The notes: a model not told the origin generated them from the letters alone. A stretch of DNA of 64,000 bases from Gnetum montanum (GCA_015680685.1 MNCI01025274.1:127884-191883), one strand, 5' to 3'; shown: positions 20,843 to 32,345, counted from the first letter of the stretch. Numbers and translations are program-made.

Positions 20843-23800
20843 ATGGGGAAAGCTCACGAGGTAGTTGAACCTTGACATGATCGACTGGGGGTCGACTACA
20901 ACTAACATTATAGCAGCCTTAGAAGCATCCCCAGAATGGCCCATGCATTTGCTTCAAGCCCTAGACTTAGAAGCCAGGGATGTAACCGAGGACCCTCTTG
21001 TCAAGACACCTGTGACCACGTCAAAGTGGGAGGTGAAAACGTTAAGGCTTAGCTCCCTCCTAGACACACAAACACATAAAAGCATAGCTAAAATTCTGCA
21101 AGACAACATCGATGTCTTTGCATGGTTGTATAGTGACATGCTGGGTCTGGATCTGCAGCTGATTTAGCACAACATCATCCTAGACCCACACGTGGATACA
21201 GTCAAGCAAAAAGCTCGCAAAGTTAAGCTGAAAATAGCACTAGCTGTAAGGGATGAAATCACTAAGCTATACCAAGAAGGTTTCATCCACATAGTTGACT
21301 ATTCAGAGTCGGTGTCCAATGTCATTGTGGTTTCAAAGAAAATGGGAGGGATATAAATTTGTATAGATTTCCAAGACTTGAACAAGGTAACAATCAAAGA
21401 AAACTTTCCACTTCCAAGACTGGCGATGCTCTGTTATCCTTCATGGATGGTTTCTCCGTATACAACCACGACTGGCCATGCTCTGCTATCCTTCATGGAT
21501 GGTTTCTCTGTATACAACCAAATCCACATTAACTCAGAGAACCAGCTATCAAAAACCTTCATGACCCCATGGGAAACCTTCTGCTATACCATGATGTCTT
21601 TTAGGCTCAAGAATGCTAGAGCAACCTACCAGCGACCCATGACTTACATTTTCAGTGACTACATCCTAGAACCATTAAACAACTACGTGGACCATATAGT
21701 GGTCAAGTCCAAGGAGGTAGTTGATCACCCATGTGATCTAGGGGTAGTCCTCAAATGCTGTCAAATGCATGACCTATGCCTCAATCCTAAGAAGTCTATC
21801 TTCGGGGTGAAAATAGGATGCATGTTAGGGTTCGTAGTATCGGAGGTTGGAATACGGGTGGACCCCAACAAAGTCAAGGCCATTGTCAACCTAGCGCCTC
21901 CCACAAACCTCAAGGAATTACATGGTTTACAAGGTAGAGTGCAATTCATTTGAAGGTTTATAGCGAGGTTGATTGACAAGGTACACCCCATGCAACATCT
22001 TCTAAAGAAGCAGTTTGACTTCGAATGGACAACCTAGTGTCAACAAGCCTTCAACGACCTAAAGAAGGAGCTCTCGCACCTCCCAACAGTGCACCTACCA
22101 CAAAGGGACAAGCCTTTCTTCATATAGCTTGCCACCTCAGACACATCCATAGCGGCACTACTATGTTAGAAGAGAGATGACGGTTCTAAGATACTAGTGT
22201 ATTACATGAGCCATGCACTAATAGCATATGAGGTGAAATACAACAAAGTGGAGAGGAACTGCCTAGCCCTATTGTTTGCACTGAAGAAGTGGCAACATTA
22301 CTTATTCTGCAGCATAACCAACATCATTTGCAAAAGAAATATACTCTAGGCTATCACTAGCAACCTATAAGAAAGTAGCAGGATAGCCCAATGGAAAGCA
22401 ATAACCGCGGAGTTCGATCTACACTATGTAAGTCAATCGTCGATAAAGGGTCAAGCCATAGCGACCCAACTTACAGCCTCGCTAGTCGATGACCAAGCAA
22501 CCATAGACCTTGAGTTCCCAAATGAATATGTTAGTAATGTCAACATTGTCTTATCACATTTCAAAGCCACCTTACATTTCGACGGCACCTCAACCGCACG
22601 AGGAGGTGGCACTGTTGCCACGATCATGTTCCCCTCTCCGCTTATCATTTTGTGTTCCCTTGCACCAATAATGTGGTGGAATACAAGGAGCTACTCAGAG
22701 GCCTCTTAACTACCCAAGCGCTACGCATACAACACTTAGCAATCTAGGGAGATTCACAACTAGTCGTGAATCAAATCACCGAGGTCTACTCCTGCAAGGC
22801 TATGCACCTGCAACCCTACTGTGACCTAGAAAAAATCCTACTTAAGAAATTCACAACCACTGATGTGCAACATGTGCCATGCAACGAGAACACCATAGCA
22901 GATGCCTTAGCTACCCTTGCATTAAAGATTCCATCACATTCCTTGGCAAACTTGCCAACCACGATTATAGAATGCATAGAGCCTATCACTCAGGCGGAAC
23001 ACATGGCCTTTGTCAGTGCTAGGGATACCCAGGAGTGATATGCCAACATTAAAGCCTATCTACAACATGGAAAACCCCCAGGTGGATTGACATCTACCTA
23101 GAGAGATGCAATCCATAAGCATTCTTGGCAATATGTGCTCATGGAAAATGATGCCTTGTGCCAATGATCCTACCACGAAATATTTCTAGCATGCGTGGGT
23201 GGCGAGCAGGTGCAAAAGGTAGTTAATGAAGTTCATGAAGGGTTGTGTGGTGGGCACATAGCACCTACGGCTATGGCTGCAAAAATCAGACACCTAGGGT
23301 ACTATTGGCCCTACATGGAGCATGACTGCCTGTTGAAAGTCAAGAAATGTGACACATGCTAGAGATACACAAATCTCATACACATAGCACCTACAGATCT
23401 GCACCCAACATAAATCACATGGCCCTTCCATCGATGGGGATTATACCTCATAGGACCTATCACACCTAAGTCCTCCACAGGGCATAGCTTCATTATCACT
23501 ACCACCGAGTATTTTACTAAGTGGGTGGAAGCTATTCCCCTAAGGAAGACGACATCTCAACAAATCTGTCATTTCATCCTTGACAACATCATAATAAGGT
23601 TTGGGCTTCCAATGACTATTGTGACTGAAAATGGATCATAGTTTAGCAATACAGAAACCTAAACCTTCTGTAGCAATCTAGGAATTAAACAATCATTTTC
23701 TTCCCCTTATTATCCGTAGGTGAACGAGTAGGTGGAGGCTACAAATAAGTCCATCATCAACTTGCTGAAGTGGATGCTTAACAATAGCAAGAGGCAATGG

Positions 23801-24226
23801 CATGAGAAAATCCTCTACATCATCTGGGCCTACCAAACGACATGTAGAACTGCAACAAGTAAGACCCCTTACAGTCTTGTTTATGGATCTGAAGCTATAT
23901 TGCCTCTTGAGTTGTAGGTACCCTCACTCCAAATGATCCTATTTGACGTCGTGAGCGAATCCTAAAACAGCAAGTCACGAACCATCGACCTCAACTCAGT
24001 GGAGGAGGAACACGTGCAAATGATGAGACACATTGAGCACTACCAAAGCAAACAGCAGCAGAAGCACTGTGTAGACCCGCATCGATGTCCAGTGCAGAAG
24101 GGAGACCTCATCCTCAGGGTCGTCCATGAGCACATGAGCAAATTCATAACCAACTCGAAAGGTCCTTACATGGTCACTAAAGCCTTTGGAAATGGAGCCT
24201 TTAAGCTGGTGGACATGGATGGCAAT
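20843..24226 (+). pseudogene. Pol of element B, interrupted by element A
   Basis: This is the same pol as C and D, with stops. RT runs about 21240-21960, with YVDHIVVKS instead of YVDD. A 52-bp tandem duplication (21419-21470 repeated at 21471-21522) shifts the frame within RT. RNase H and the second RNase H (LHFDGTSTARGGG) run 22060-22730. The integrase zinc region and core run 23210-23920 (LIGPITPKS; TENGS). The C-terminal domain (KGPYMVTKAFGNGAFKLVDMDGN) reaches 24226, where the 5' LTR of element A begins. The reading resumes at 35079. Confidence 0.85.
24222..24226 (+). other. Target-site duplication of element A, left copy
   Basis: GCAAT here and GAAAT at 35074-35078 flank the TGAAAC...ACA termini of element A, with one mismatch. 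The integrase frame reads across (…DGN at left, N-E-F… at right). Confidence 0.6.
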
Positions 24227-24439
24227 TGAAACACCACAAAATTATGAGCTTCGTACTTCTCCAACAAGAATCGAGCTAAGTCATGATGCTCCCTAGCATG
24301 ACTGAAGCTTGAGGACCTCATAGGTAGCTTCAAATGAAGTCAAAATAAGCAAGAAATGGTTCTCTGGGACCCATAGAAGACTACGATGACATCTAGCATC
24401 AAACTTGGCAAATCTTGAGCTCAAAATACTTGGTTTTCA

Positions 24440-25310
24440 CTAAGTATGCATCCTGTACGCTGGCCTATACATGCCCAGCGTACAGAAAATTTTGGGCCCC
24501 AGAAATGAGTCAAAACATGCCAGAACTAAGTGTATGGACCCCCTAGAACCTTCCCCAGGGTCCCCAGTAGCTCTCAGGCACTTGAAAATCAGATTTTGGG
24601 CTCCAAATGATGGTTTTTCATTCCTCTACGCCCAGGGTGCAGCTAGCGTAGAGAGACTTTTGGGCCCCAAAAATGAGTCACAACATGCTAGAACTAAGCA
24701 TTTGAACCCATTGAGACCTTGCCCAGGGTCCCCAGTAGCTCTCAAGCACTTGAAAATCAAATTTTTGGTTCCAAATGATGGTCTTTCATTCCTCTACGCC
24801 CAGCGTATACGCCCAGGGTGCAGCCAGCGTAGAGAGATTTTTGGGCCCCAAAAATGAGTCACAACATGCCAGAACTGAGCGTATGGACCCCCCATGACCT
24901 TCCCCAGGGTCCCCAATAGCTCTCAGGCACTTGAATATCAAATTTTGGGCTCCAAATGATGGTCTTTCATTCCTCTATGCCCAGCGTATACACCCAGGGT
25001 GCAGCCAGCGTAGAGCAACTTTTGGGCCCCAGAAATGAGTCAAAACATGCCAGAACTGAGTGTTTGGACCCCCCAGGCCCTTCCCCAGGGTCTCCAGTAG
25101 CTCTTAGGCACTTGAAAATAAAATTTTGGGCTCCAAATGATGGTCTTTCATTCCTCTACGCCTAGCGTATATGCCCAGGGTGCAGCCAGCGTATAGAGAT
25201 TTTTGGGTCCCAAAAATGAGTCACAACGTGCCAGAACTGAGCATCTGGACCTCCCAGGACCTTCCCTAGGGTCCCCAACAACTCTCAGGTACTCTAAAAT
25301 CAAGTTTTGA
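24440..25310 (+). repeat. ~181-bp tandem repeat in U3, five units (5' LTR of A)
   Basis: The phase marker GAGTCACAACATGCCAGAAC recurs at about 24507, 24675, 24856, 25037 and 25218. Each unit contains CTCTACGC…GCGTAGAG arms around GCGTATACGC-type sequence, then GGGCCCCA, and ends in CACTTGAAAATCAA. Before the first unit lies a perfect 11-base inverted repeat, CTGTACGCTGG (24453-24463) with CCAGCGTACAG (24475-24485). Confidence 0.85.
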
Positions 25311-25374
25311 CCTTAAAATGAAGCATTTTCATGTGTGTACACTGGGTACATTTTTCCTATATGCTGGCATACAT

Positions 25375-25505
25375 GTACGCTGGCATGCTATACGCTGGCA
25401 TCCTGTACGCTGGCATCCTGTACGTTGGCATCCTATACGCTGGCATCCTGTATGCTGGCATCCTAGACGTTCGCATCCTATACGCTGGCATACTGTACGT
25501 TGTAC
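25375..25505 (+). repeat. 15-bp tandem array GTACGCTGGCATCCT (5' LTR of A)
   Basis: About eight to nine units of TACGCTGGCATCCTG with substitutions lie about 75-200 bp upstream of the TATA box. The 3' LTR counterpart (34218-34410) has about 13 units. Confidence 0.8.
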
Positions 25506-25576
25506 AGTTGTAATTTTCTTTCACACCCGATCAATGCACCACGTGTCACCCAACCCGAGTCTAACGTCTAAACCTG

Positions 25577-25584
25577 TATAAAAA
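25577..25584 (+). promoter_or_regulatory. LTR TATA box, element A 5' LTR
   Basis: TATAAAAA in CCTGTATAAAAACCCC. The 3' LTR keeps it at 34484-34490. Confidence 0.6.
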
Positions 25585-26169
25585 CCCCAATTTTTCATTA
25601 GATCAGGGTTGGCAAGTTTTCAGAGCAAACCATAGAGCAAAGATGCTGAGAACCAAAGTAGAAAACCTTGTACACTGGACAACCCTATACACTAAGCATA
25701 TAGCCTCTATGTTGTGCCTACAGTGTGAACCAGCCCACAATCATCCTTGCATCCACCGGGGATTTTCATCTACATTGTGTCAATCCACAACTACGTTAGA
25801 CCAGTGCATTGTACTCTCATTTTGACATGTCATTGTTACATTTTCTTCCTACAATTTGTTATAGTCTGCATTAATTTTTGTATTTATTCTATTTACGCTC
25901 TTGTACGTTTACGCTTTGTCCGCATCTGTCACGTTGTTTACGCTCTATTTTATGCCTGTTATGCCGTTCACGTATAACCCAACGTATTGCACTTCGGTGT
26001 ACATTCAGGGAAATCCTTGTCTCATCTGTGTGTAGACCACCCAAGGTACTCTACCTTTGTTCATTCTAGCTCGCCCTCAGGTGAAGGTAGGGTCGTTTGT
26101 GTGCGTTCGGTGATCTCACGGTGTCTGTTTCCTTCCAGCCGGAGACCGACAATTTCAGACGATACAGAA

Positions 26170-26190
26170 ATTGGTGCTAGAAGGAGGGCT
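26170..26190 (+). other. Primer-binding site of element A
   Basis: TTGGTGCTAGAAGGAGGGCT follows the 5' LTR end by three to four bases. Element 1 has nearly the same site. Confidence 0.75.
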
Positions 26191-26244
26191 GACTTGTTTT
26201 TTGTTTAATCGAAATGCTAATCATGTTACCTATTTAAACACAGT

Positions 26245-26340
26245 GTTTACACTACTATAGTGTCTATGCTGCTACAGTGTTTACGCTGCTACAGTGTCTA
26301 TGCTACTACAGTGTCTACACTGCTACAGTACCGCTATAGT
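26245..26340 (+). repeat. 17-18-bp tandem repeat in the leader of element A
   Basis: Five or six copies of CTGCTACAGTGTCTACG lie in the untranslated leader, between the PBS and gag. Confidence 0.7.
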
Positions 26341-26841
26341 GTTTTTTCAATAGAAACACACAAAACGAGCCCGTTTCAAAGCCAAATTCACTGCAATTTG
26401 CACCTACTTCAAACCAGTCTAAGTACCAACGGCCACCAACATGGATTACCTTATCTAAGGCATACAATACACACAACATAACGATTCCAAGATGACTTCC
26501 TCTTATCCAAGATCGCCATCCGCGTACGACTACGGTTCATAATTTCATACTTAGCCAAATTTTCTCCCATTTACGCTGTACATGCTAGACATTTAGAAAA
26601 CTTTTCAGTGTTCACACGCCAGACACTCTGCACACTAAGCCTGAAACACACTCGGCACTTGTTAGATAGCTCGTATGCTACCCCATCACACATCACCATG
26701 GAATCATCCCAAAACTCCAGCACACGCACCTTCATAGTCCGCACACAAGAACAATATAACTACATCTGTGTGAAGATTTAGGCCAACCTTCCTATTGACC
26801 ACACAGAACATGAGGCAAAATAAAACTTCGAGCACATATAC

Positions 26842-28554
26842 ATGGGAGGTCATGAATTCATCCCCTCTGTATATGACATCATCCCCCTTTCTGATCCTCA
26901 TCATAGGCTCATCTCCCAGCTCCTTCTGGCAAGGGGCCAAAACACATTGTGACCCAATGAGGAGCCCCAAAACCAACATGATGTAGATGACTTTGAGGCA
27001 CAATCTGAACCTGAGGATTCATACCACACCCTCAGTCCCCATGCCTACGTGAACCCATCAGTCCATCCTCACATGGGACAGACAGCCACTTACCAAGTGT
27101 CAACGAGCACACAAGCACCAGTATCCCAACAGAGATTACCCACCCCCATCTCCACCTAGTACATACCACACGTGCAAACGCATGGGGCCACTTTCACTAC
27201 ATCGGCCCCACACATCTAGGGTGTCACTTCACAGTTTGTGGCTAGGCAAGGAACCATACCACTTGTTCAACAACCCACTCACTTCAACATGCCACACCCC
27301 ACAACCAAAACTCTGAACATCGCTCCACAGCAACAAATGACAACCCAACAACCTCCCCAACCAACTAATCAGCCTACCGTTCAAGAGTGGGCAGAAGCTA
27401 AACAAATGATGCAAGCATTAGCTGAAGAGGTAAAGCACCTAAAAATGGCAAACACTGAACAAGTTAAAGTACTAGACTTCTACCACGATGATCCAATTAG
27501 CACTTCAGTGCCACCATTAGCTTTGCCCAAGGGAATCACACTTCCACAGCTGATCAAATATAACGGGAAGGGAGATCCAAACACTCACTTAGTCATGTTT
27601 CGATCAGAAACTCTATTGCTTCAAGCTTGGCCCCACACAATCTTGCGAGTGTTTGCTATGTCCGTAACAGGTGTAGCCTTAGACTGGTACTGAGCCTTGC
27701 CTCGTAACTCCATATCCTCTCTGGATGATCTGTTACATTAATTCGTTACTCAATTTAAGTACAACCTTAAGCCTGAAGCCACACTAGATAGTCTGATACA
27801 AGTGAAACAAGCACCACTTGACCCTATGCAAAAGTTCATCCAATGATGGAGTGCAGCCATTAACGAACTTCATGAGCCCATCCCTGAAAAGTATTTGCTT
27901 ACGATTCTGAAGGGAGTCGTGAATGACTTCATTAAGTCAAAACTGTACTACCTAAGTGCTCAAACGTTGAGCCAAGTGTTCACACAGATCAAGAACATTG
28001 AACAAGCTGCACAAACCAACAATGACCCTGCCTATGTGGCTTACAAGAACCAACACGTTGCCAAACAAAAGGCAACAACAGAAACTATGGCCGCAAGCAC
28101 AAAAACAACAAACAATAGTACCAACCCACCTGCAACAATAGGGGCCACATTAAGGTCCAATTTTCAATGCAAGGATCGCTCTAAGTACACATCGCTACTT
28201 GCGCAACCTTCGGAACTACTAGAGAAACTCCTTAAAGCCGGGAAAATCCAATACAAACACGTAGCGGCGAATGCTCGCCTCCAACATGATAGGTACTATG
28301 AGTTACTGAGGAACCCCACATTAGCAGCATCAAATGAGCCCCCGGTTCCACGAGATTTCAAGTTAGACCAATTCTGTCACTACCACCAAATGTCCGGTCA
28401 CAATACCGACACCTGTCGTGCGTTAAAGGATGATCTACAAGCAATGATAGAATGGGGCCAACTAAACATCAACACCCTGAATCAACCCAGCACAAACGAT
28501 GCCTCCTATGTCATAAACTCCATTGGCATAGATAGTAAGCCTAAACCTGTGTGA
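26842..28554 (+). pseudogene. Gag of element A
   Basis: All segments lie in one frame, broken by stops at 26-28 kb (for example after ALDWY at 27691). A Gln/Pro/Thr-rich N-terminal half is followed by the gag core (KYNGKGDPNTHLVMF, TGVALDWY, LDSLIQVKQ, EKYLLTILKG). It ends in a zinc-type motif, FCHYHQMSGHNTDTCRALK, with DDLQAMIEWGQL, at about 28375-28470. This C-H-GH-C form with the following helix is typical of Tat/Ogre-lineage gag rather than the CCHC knuckle. It is few-stop and could be read nearly complete, but it is not intact. Confidence 0.8.
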
Positions 28555-29340
28555 CAACCTTTTGTGATCCATGTGCCTCCTAGTAAGGCAACAATCCTCT
28601 TCGCCTCCACGAGCAAGGGGCCTCTCATCATCATCAAGGTGCCACCTAGAGCATTGAATACACCCTTTGTGGTCAAAGTACCACCACAGGCGTCCGCTAA
28701 GATGTTAAACTGTCATGTTGCACCAATGACAATAGCAAAGAAACCTTTCATTATCAAGGTGCCACAACAGGCTAGTCAAACAATAGTAACACCTCCTAAA
28801 CTCCCATTTGTCATAAAAGTGCCACCACGTGATTGCCCCTCACTTACCCTGAGCCCAACCGTAGGAAACATCTCAACCTATCCTCCCTCAAGAGTCAACC
28901 TTGCCAACAACATGGATAAGCCTACCAAATGGCAGCAGAAGAGGACAAACAAACAATGAACAACACCTGCAGCTGAAACAAAGGACACACCTAGTATACA
29001 ACAACTAAACACTAGAGGCCCTGCCCCTAATCCCAAACAAACTAGGTCCAATCCCTCAACCCATACAGAGACAACCAACATAATGGAAGATAACACAGAC
29101 TTTGTAGCTACACTAGCCTAGGTGAAACAAATGCTCAAACAAAAGAACACAACCATGAGCTTGTACGATTTGGTCATGACATCATCAGCTCATCGCGAAG
29201 CCTTAGCGCAAACATTAGCATCCATTCCTATTATAGAGGACATCCCTGCTAACATGGAATCCATCCGTGCAACGATTTCATAACACACACCACAAGGATT
29301 GGGTTCAAACACCTTAGCCTTTCATGATGATGCAGTTAAA
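28555..29340 (+). pseudogene. Gag-protease linker with KVPP repeats, element A
   Basis: The frame continues after a stop at 28552. The motif PFVIKVPP occurs five or six times (PFVIHVPPS, PLIIIKVPPR, PFVVKVPPQ, PFIIKVPQQ, PFVIKVPPR) between 28558 and 28830, spaced about 20 residues apart. A Lys/Asn/Thr-rich segment follows, then DFVATLAxVKQMLKQKN, which is like the start of the G copy at about 56930. It probably forms a disordered spacer. The single N at 29361 lies just after. Confidence 0.6.
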
Positions 29341-29361
29341 TGTAACCCTGAACGAGGGGAN

Positions 29362-29860
29362 TTGTGGCAGGAGAAAAATTCCCCATCAACGCAGAATTCA
29401 CTGTCATAGAAGAGATGCCCAATTTCAACATGATTCTTGGTAGACCTTGGCTAGCACAACAACGAGCCTTTTCCTCACTGATACATCAAGAAATCCACCT
29501 TCCATACGAAGGTTGACAAGTCATTATACATGGCGACAACACTCCCTTTCAAGCTAACCACAACATAGACATGTCATAGGTCTTGAGAGAGGAGCCTCTT
29601 GAAGCAACACCCACAACAACAAACACAACACCTAGAGCTAAAACGCCTGAACGAGGGGTAAAAACTGAAAGCCTCCCAGAGCGAACTAGCACGCCTCCTA
29701 GACTATGTCTGACTAACAAACAATCGCATAATCAAGACTCCCCTATGACCAAAGGCACGTCTGATCTCCGCCCACTCTTCACCTTTGTTCGTTATGCATA
29801 CGTCACCTTAGTTTGTATTGTATTAGCTTATGCATTCTCTCATGGCCCGAAAAGACCTTA
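29362..29860 (+). pseudogene. Protease-region remnant of element A
   Basis: EEMPNFNMILGRPWLAQQRA at about 29420-29475, and IHLPYEG, are the distal signature of the retropepsin domain in this family. The G copy has RFNLILGRPWLVQL at about 56390. The catalytic DTG/DSG part is not visible, since an N sits just upstream. A last open stretch (29583-29861) is Thr/Pro-rich and ends as the hairpin array begins. Confidence 0.65.
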
Positions 29861-30275
29861 AACTACCACCGTTTCACATTATTTTCTATTTATTGGTGCA
29901 TTTCAGTTCATGTTTTCTGCAGTTGCTATTTAATATTGTTTTCTCTAGTAGCTTTTGTTTACAGGATCATACAGACGCACACACATGCATCCACACAGAG
30001 CAGTCCTGGCATCATGAATTAAAACTGATACCACAGAATGTTCTGGCATCATGATGTTAAACCGACACCACAGAGCTTCGTCTAACATGACACTAAACTA
30101 TCACACTCATTCACCAGAGTCTGCTAAGACTATAAACTAGCTTGCCTCTTCATAGTCCTCCACGACTATAAACTAGCATCGTACCATCTTCTACGATGGT
30201 AAACTGGCAACGTCCAATGGGTTATGACATAAAACTAACCCACGACAGTATGCTAAGACCATAAACTGGCCATAT
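29845..30275 (+). repeat. Hairpin array after gag-PR, element A
   Basis: These are the clearest units. AGTCT-GCTA-AGACT is at 30118-30131, ATAGTC-CTCCAC-GACTAT at 30152-30169, and ACCATC-TTCTAC-GATGGT at 30183-30200. Each is followed by (A)TAAACTAGC or (A)AACTGGC. GTC…GAC units near 30080, a weaker unit near 30245 and one at 29845 complete the array. Confidence 0.8.
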
Positions 30276-31180
30276 CATTTTTGGCACATTCATCTGCTGC
30301 TGTAATTCATGACATTTCTTCATCAATGCCTGCTGCATCATTCATCACACCGGCTCTGACAACACTATTGCTGCTCATTCTATTTGCCTTAAGTTTCACA
30401 TGGTGCCTCCATTTGCATCATTCACATTCACGTCTGAAATGTTCGCTAACTTGTTCACTTATGGTTTTCTTGTCTTCTTGGAGTTGTGTTTGCAGGATGA
30501 CACCCGGTGGTGCTTGTACACAGATACACTTCATCACGGTGACAAGGTGCCATATTATTTCTGATGCAGGCAACCAGGTTAATCAATCTATTCAAAAGTA
30601 CATTCTCAGTTCCCAATATATTCTCTAGTTCCCCAACACTCTTGTTCCCTTTCCTACCCAATTACAGTTCCCAGATACACCCAGTACACCCCAAAACTTT
30701 GAGCACACTATTACATGCTGCGACACTCTCAAGCAACTGCAACACACAATATGGCATATGAGCATGAGTGCAAAATTGAAAGAAAGCTCTTGCCAAAAAA
30801 CAAAGAGACAAAAAAAAAGAGATAAAACACAAAAAAAAAGACCAAAGAGCAAAATGAGCCACAAGACCCTTGGCACTTCCCATAAGCCCCAGGCGGGAAG
30901 GCAGTTGTCTTGGAAACAAACACTCATGTGTCAAAAGCTCAAGTAACATCTCACTACACAACTTTGGTTCTTCACCAACAGGTTCTCTTTAACACCAAAC
31001 AAGGGGCCTGTTCCTCCAGAGAATGCAACCCACCGTCACGCGGCCAACAAGTCCTCTTAAACACTAAAAAAGAGTCTTATTCTTCCAAAGGACACACATT
31101 TCATGTCTTGATTCTGAGTCTGCTAAACAATGGCTATTGACAGGGATCAGGATGACCTGTATACACACCAGAGCATCCCC
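30276..31180 (+). other. 3' region of element A before the GC-rich insert
   Basis: No gene is seen. Around 30480-30570 the words GGATGA…GGTGG…TTCATCA-GGTGA are shared with F at 40890-40960. An A-rich purine tract (30775-30850) parallels that of F at 41264-41410. Confidence 0.4.
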
Positions 31181-32345
31181 TTTTTTTGAGAGAATTTTCG
31201 GGAATGTATTACTGAAAGAAAGGTACACGACTATACAAGTACAAGTACAAGTGGGGGGGNNNNNNNNNNNNNNNNNNNNNNNNNNNNNNNNNNNNNNNNN
31301 NNNNNNNNNNNNNNNNNNNNNNNNNNNNNNNNNNNNNNAGGCACACCGAGGCAACTCCAACTCATGGAGCATGTCCAGGGTGGCCCGATGATCCTCCGTG
31401 TCGACAAAGTTCGTGGCCTGCTGGAACCCCTGCAGAAGAGCCTCACGCCTGCACCGGTTCGGCGATGAATCCCCCACATCTGGGTGGAGTCTAGCGGATG
31501 TGCGCCGGATGTGCCTTCTGAGCTCCCCCCAGGAGCTCTCACAGCTAATACCAAGGACGGTATACGAGTAGCGCCCCCCCCTAAGCCACTGGCGGGCGCT
31601 GTGCTGATGCACCCGATTGAGCTGTCGCTGCTGTTGCAGCTCCTCCTCCTGCAGACGCTCCTGCTCCTCCCGGGCTGCCGCCTCCCGGGCCTGCCGGTCC
31701 GCCTCCTCCTGCCGAAGCTCCTCCCTGATCCGGTCCCGGAGCTCATCCGTGAGCTGGGCACGCAGGGTCTCCATCGCAAGCGTATGCTGCCTGTTCAGCT
31801 GCTGCGCCTACTCCTGGAGCTGGGTTTCGTGGTCGGCCCACCACTTGGCCAGGGCCTCAGCCCACCGAGCCTCCAACGACCATTGTTCGGCCTCCCTCGC
31901 AGCAGCAACCGCCCGCCGAAGCTGCGCCTCCCAGTGAGGGGGGGCGCTGGGGGGGTCGGGCGAGAGGGTAGGGTTGCGGTGGGAGTGGCGGCCCCAGGAA
32001 AGGTGGAGAGCAGCCAGCCGCCGAGGATTAGAGGAAGGGGGGAAGCAGGAGGGGAAGTAGGGGGAGGGGAAACGCGACACCCCCTAGCGGGGGCAGAGGA
32101 CGGGCTCGGCGCCCCCTGCTCCCCCGCCCCCCTCCACAGGGCCAAGATAAGCCCCGACCGGCGACCCCGTCACTGGAGGCGGAGGGCCTTGAGGAAGAAG
32201 CGCGGCAGGTTAACCCGGGTGCCCTCCTGCAAGCACCGCAGGAAGGTGAAATGCAGCCCCTGGAGCTTGGAGACGTTTCCCGACTGCACAAAGAAGCGCT
32301 CAACTAAGATGGCTGCTTTACCATGCACAATCCCTTGATTAGGTC
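31180..32345 (-). pseudogene. GC-rich captured gene piece: coiled coil plus J-domain
   Basis: A GC-rich block, strikingly unlike its AT-rich surroundings, reads on the minus strand. From its 5' end (32345): GLHFTFLRCLQEGTRVNLPRF, then a Pro/Ser-rich segment. Next comes an Arg/Glu/Ala-rich coiled coil (EELRQEEADRQAREAAAREE), then a J-domain-like segment (31590-31345) with YSYTVLGIS, RRHIRRTSARLHPDVG (intact HPD) and the ending FQQATNFVDTEDHRATLD. The frame shifts between the first and second parts, and an in-frame TAG precedes the coiled coil. A 79-N gap (31260-31338) follows. Beyond it the minus strand ends in seven A's at 31180-31186. It could be a retroposed or captured host gene, or part of another transposon. 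The J-domain call rests on HPD and spacing. Confidence 0.55.
31260..31338. other. Assembly gap (79 N)
   Basis: The gap is preceded by a run of G and (ACAAGT) repeats, so it is probably an unresolved simple repeat. Confidence 0.95.

Larger units (their letters stand above)
24227..26166 (+). repeat. 5' LTR of element A (1940 bp)
   Basis: It starts TGAAACACC and ends GATACA before the PBS. It contains five copies of a ~181-bp tandem unit (24440-25310), a 15-bp tandem array (25375-25505), a TATAAAAA box (25577) and an R-U5 region. It is about 0.6 kb shorter than the 3' LTR because it has fewer tandem units. Confidence 0.82.

Noticed and set aside
24471-25165. Proteins from the long frames across the 181-bp units (also 32783-33847)
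   Set aside because: The unit length is not a multiple of three and the frames change between units; they follow from tandem duplication of a low-stop sequence in an LTR.
25375-25505. CRISPR-like array of short repeats
   Set aside because: The 15-bp units are contiguous, with no unique spacers, and they lie in an LTR of a plant retrotransposon.
31484-32338. Plus-strand 284-codon frame in the GC-rich island
   Set aside because: It is Leu/Pro/Arg-rich with no family match and is the shadow of the minus-strand J-domain/coiled-coil frame in GC-rich DNA.
31180-32345. A LINE insertion
   Set aside because: The minus strand ends in A7 and the island could be retroposed, but I found no ORF2 motifs or clear target-site duplication, so I do not call it a LINE.
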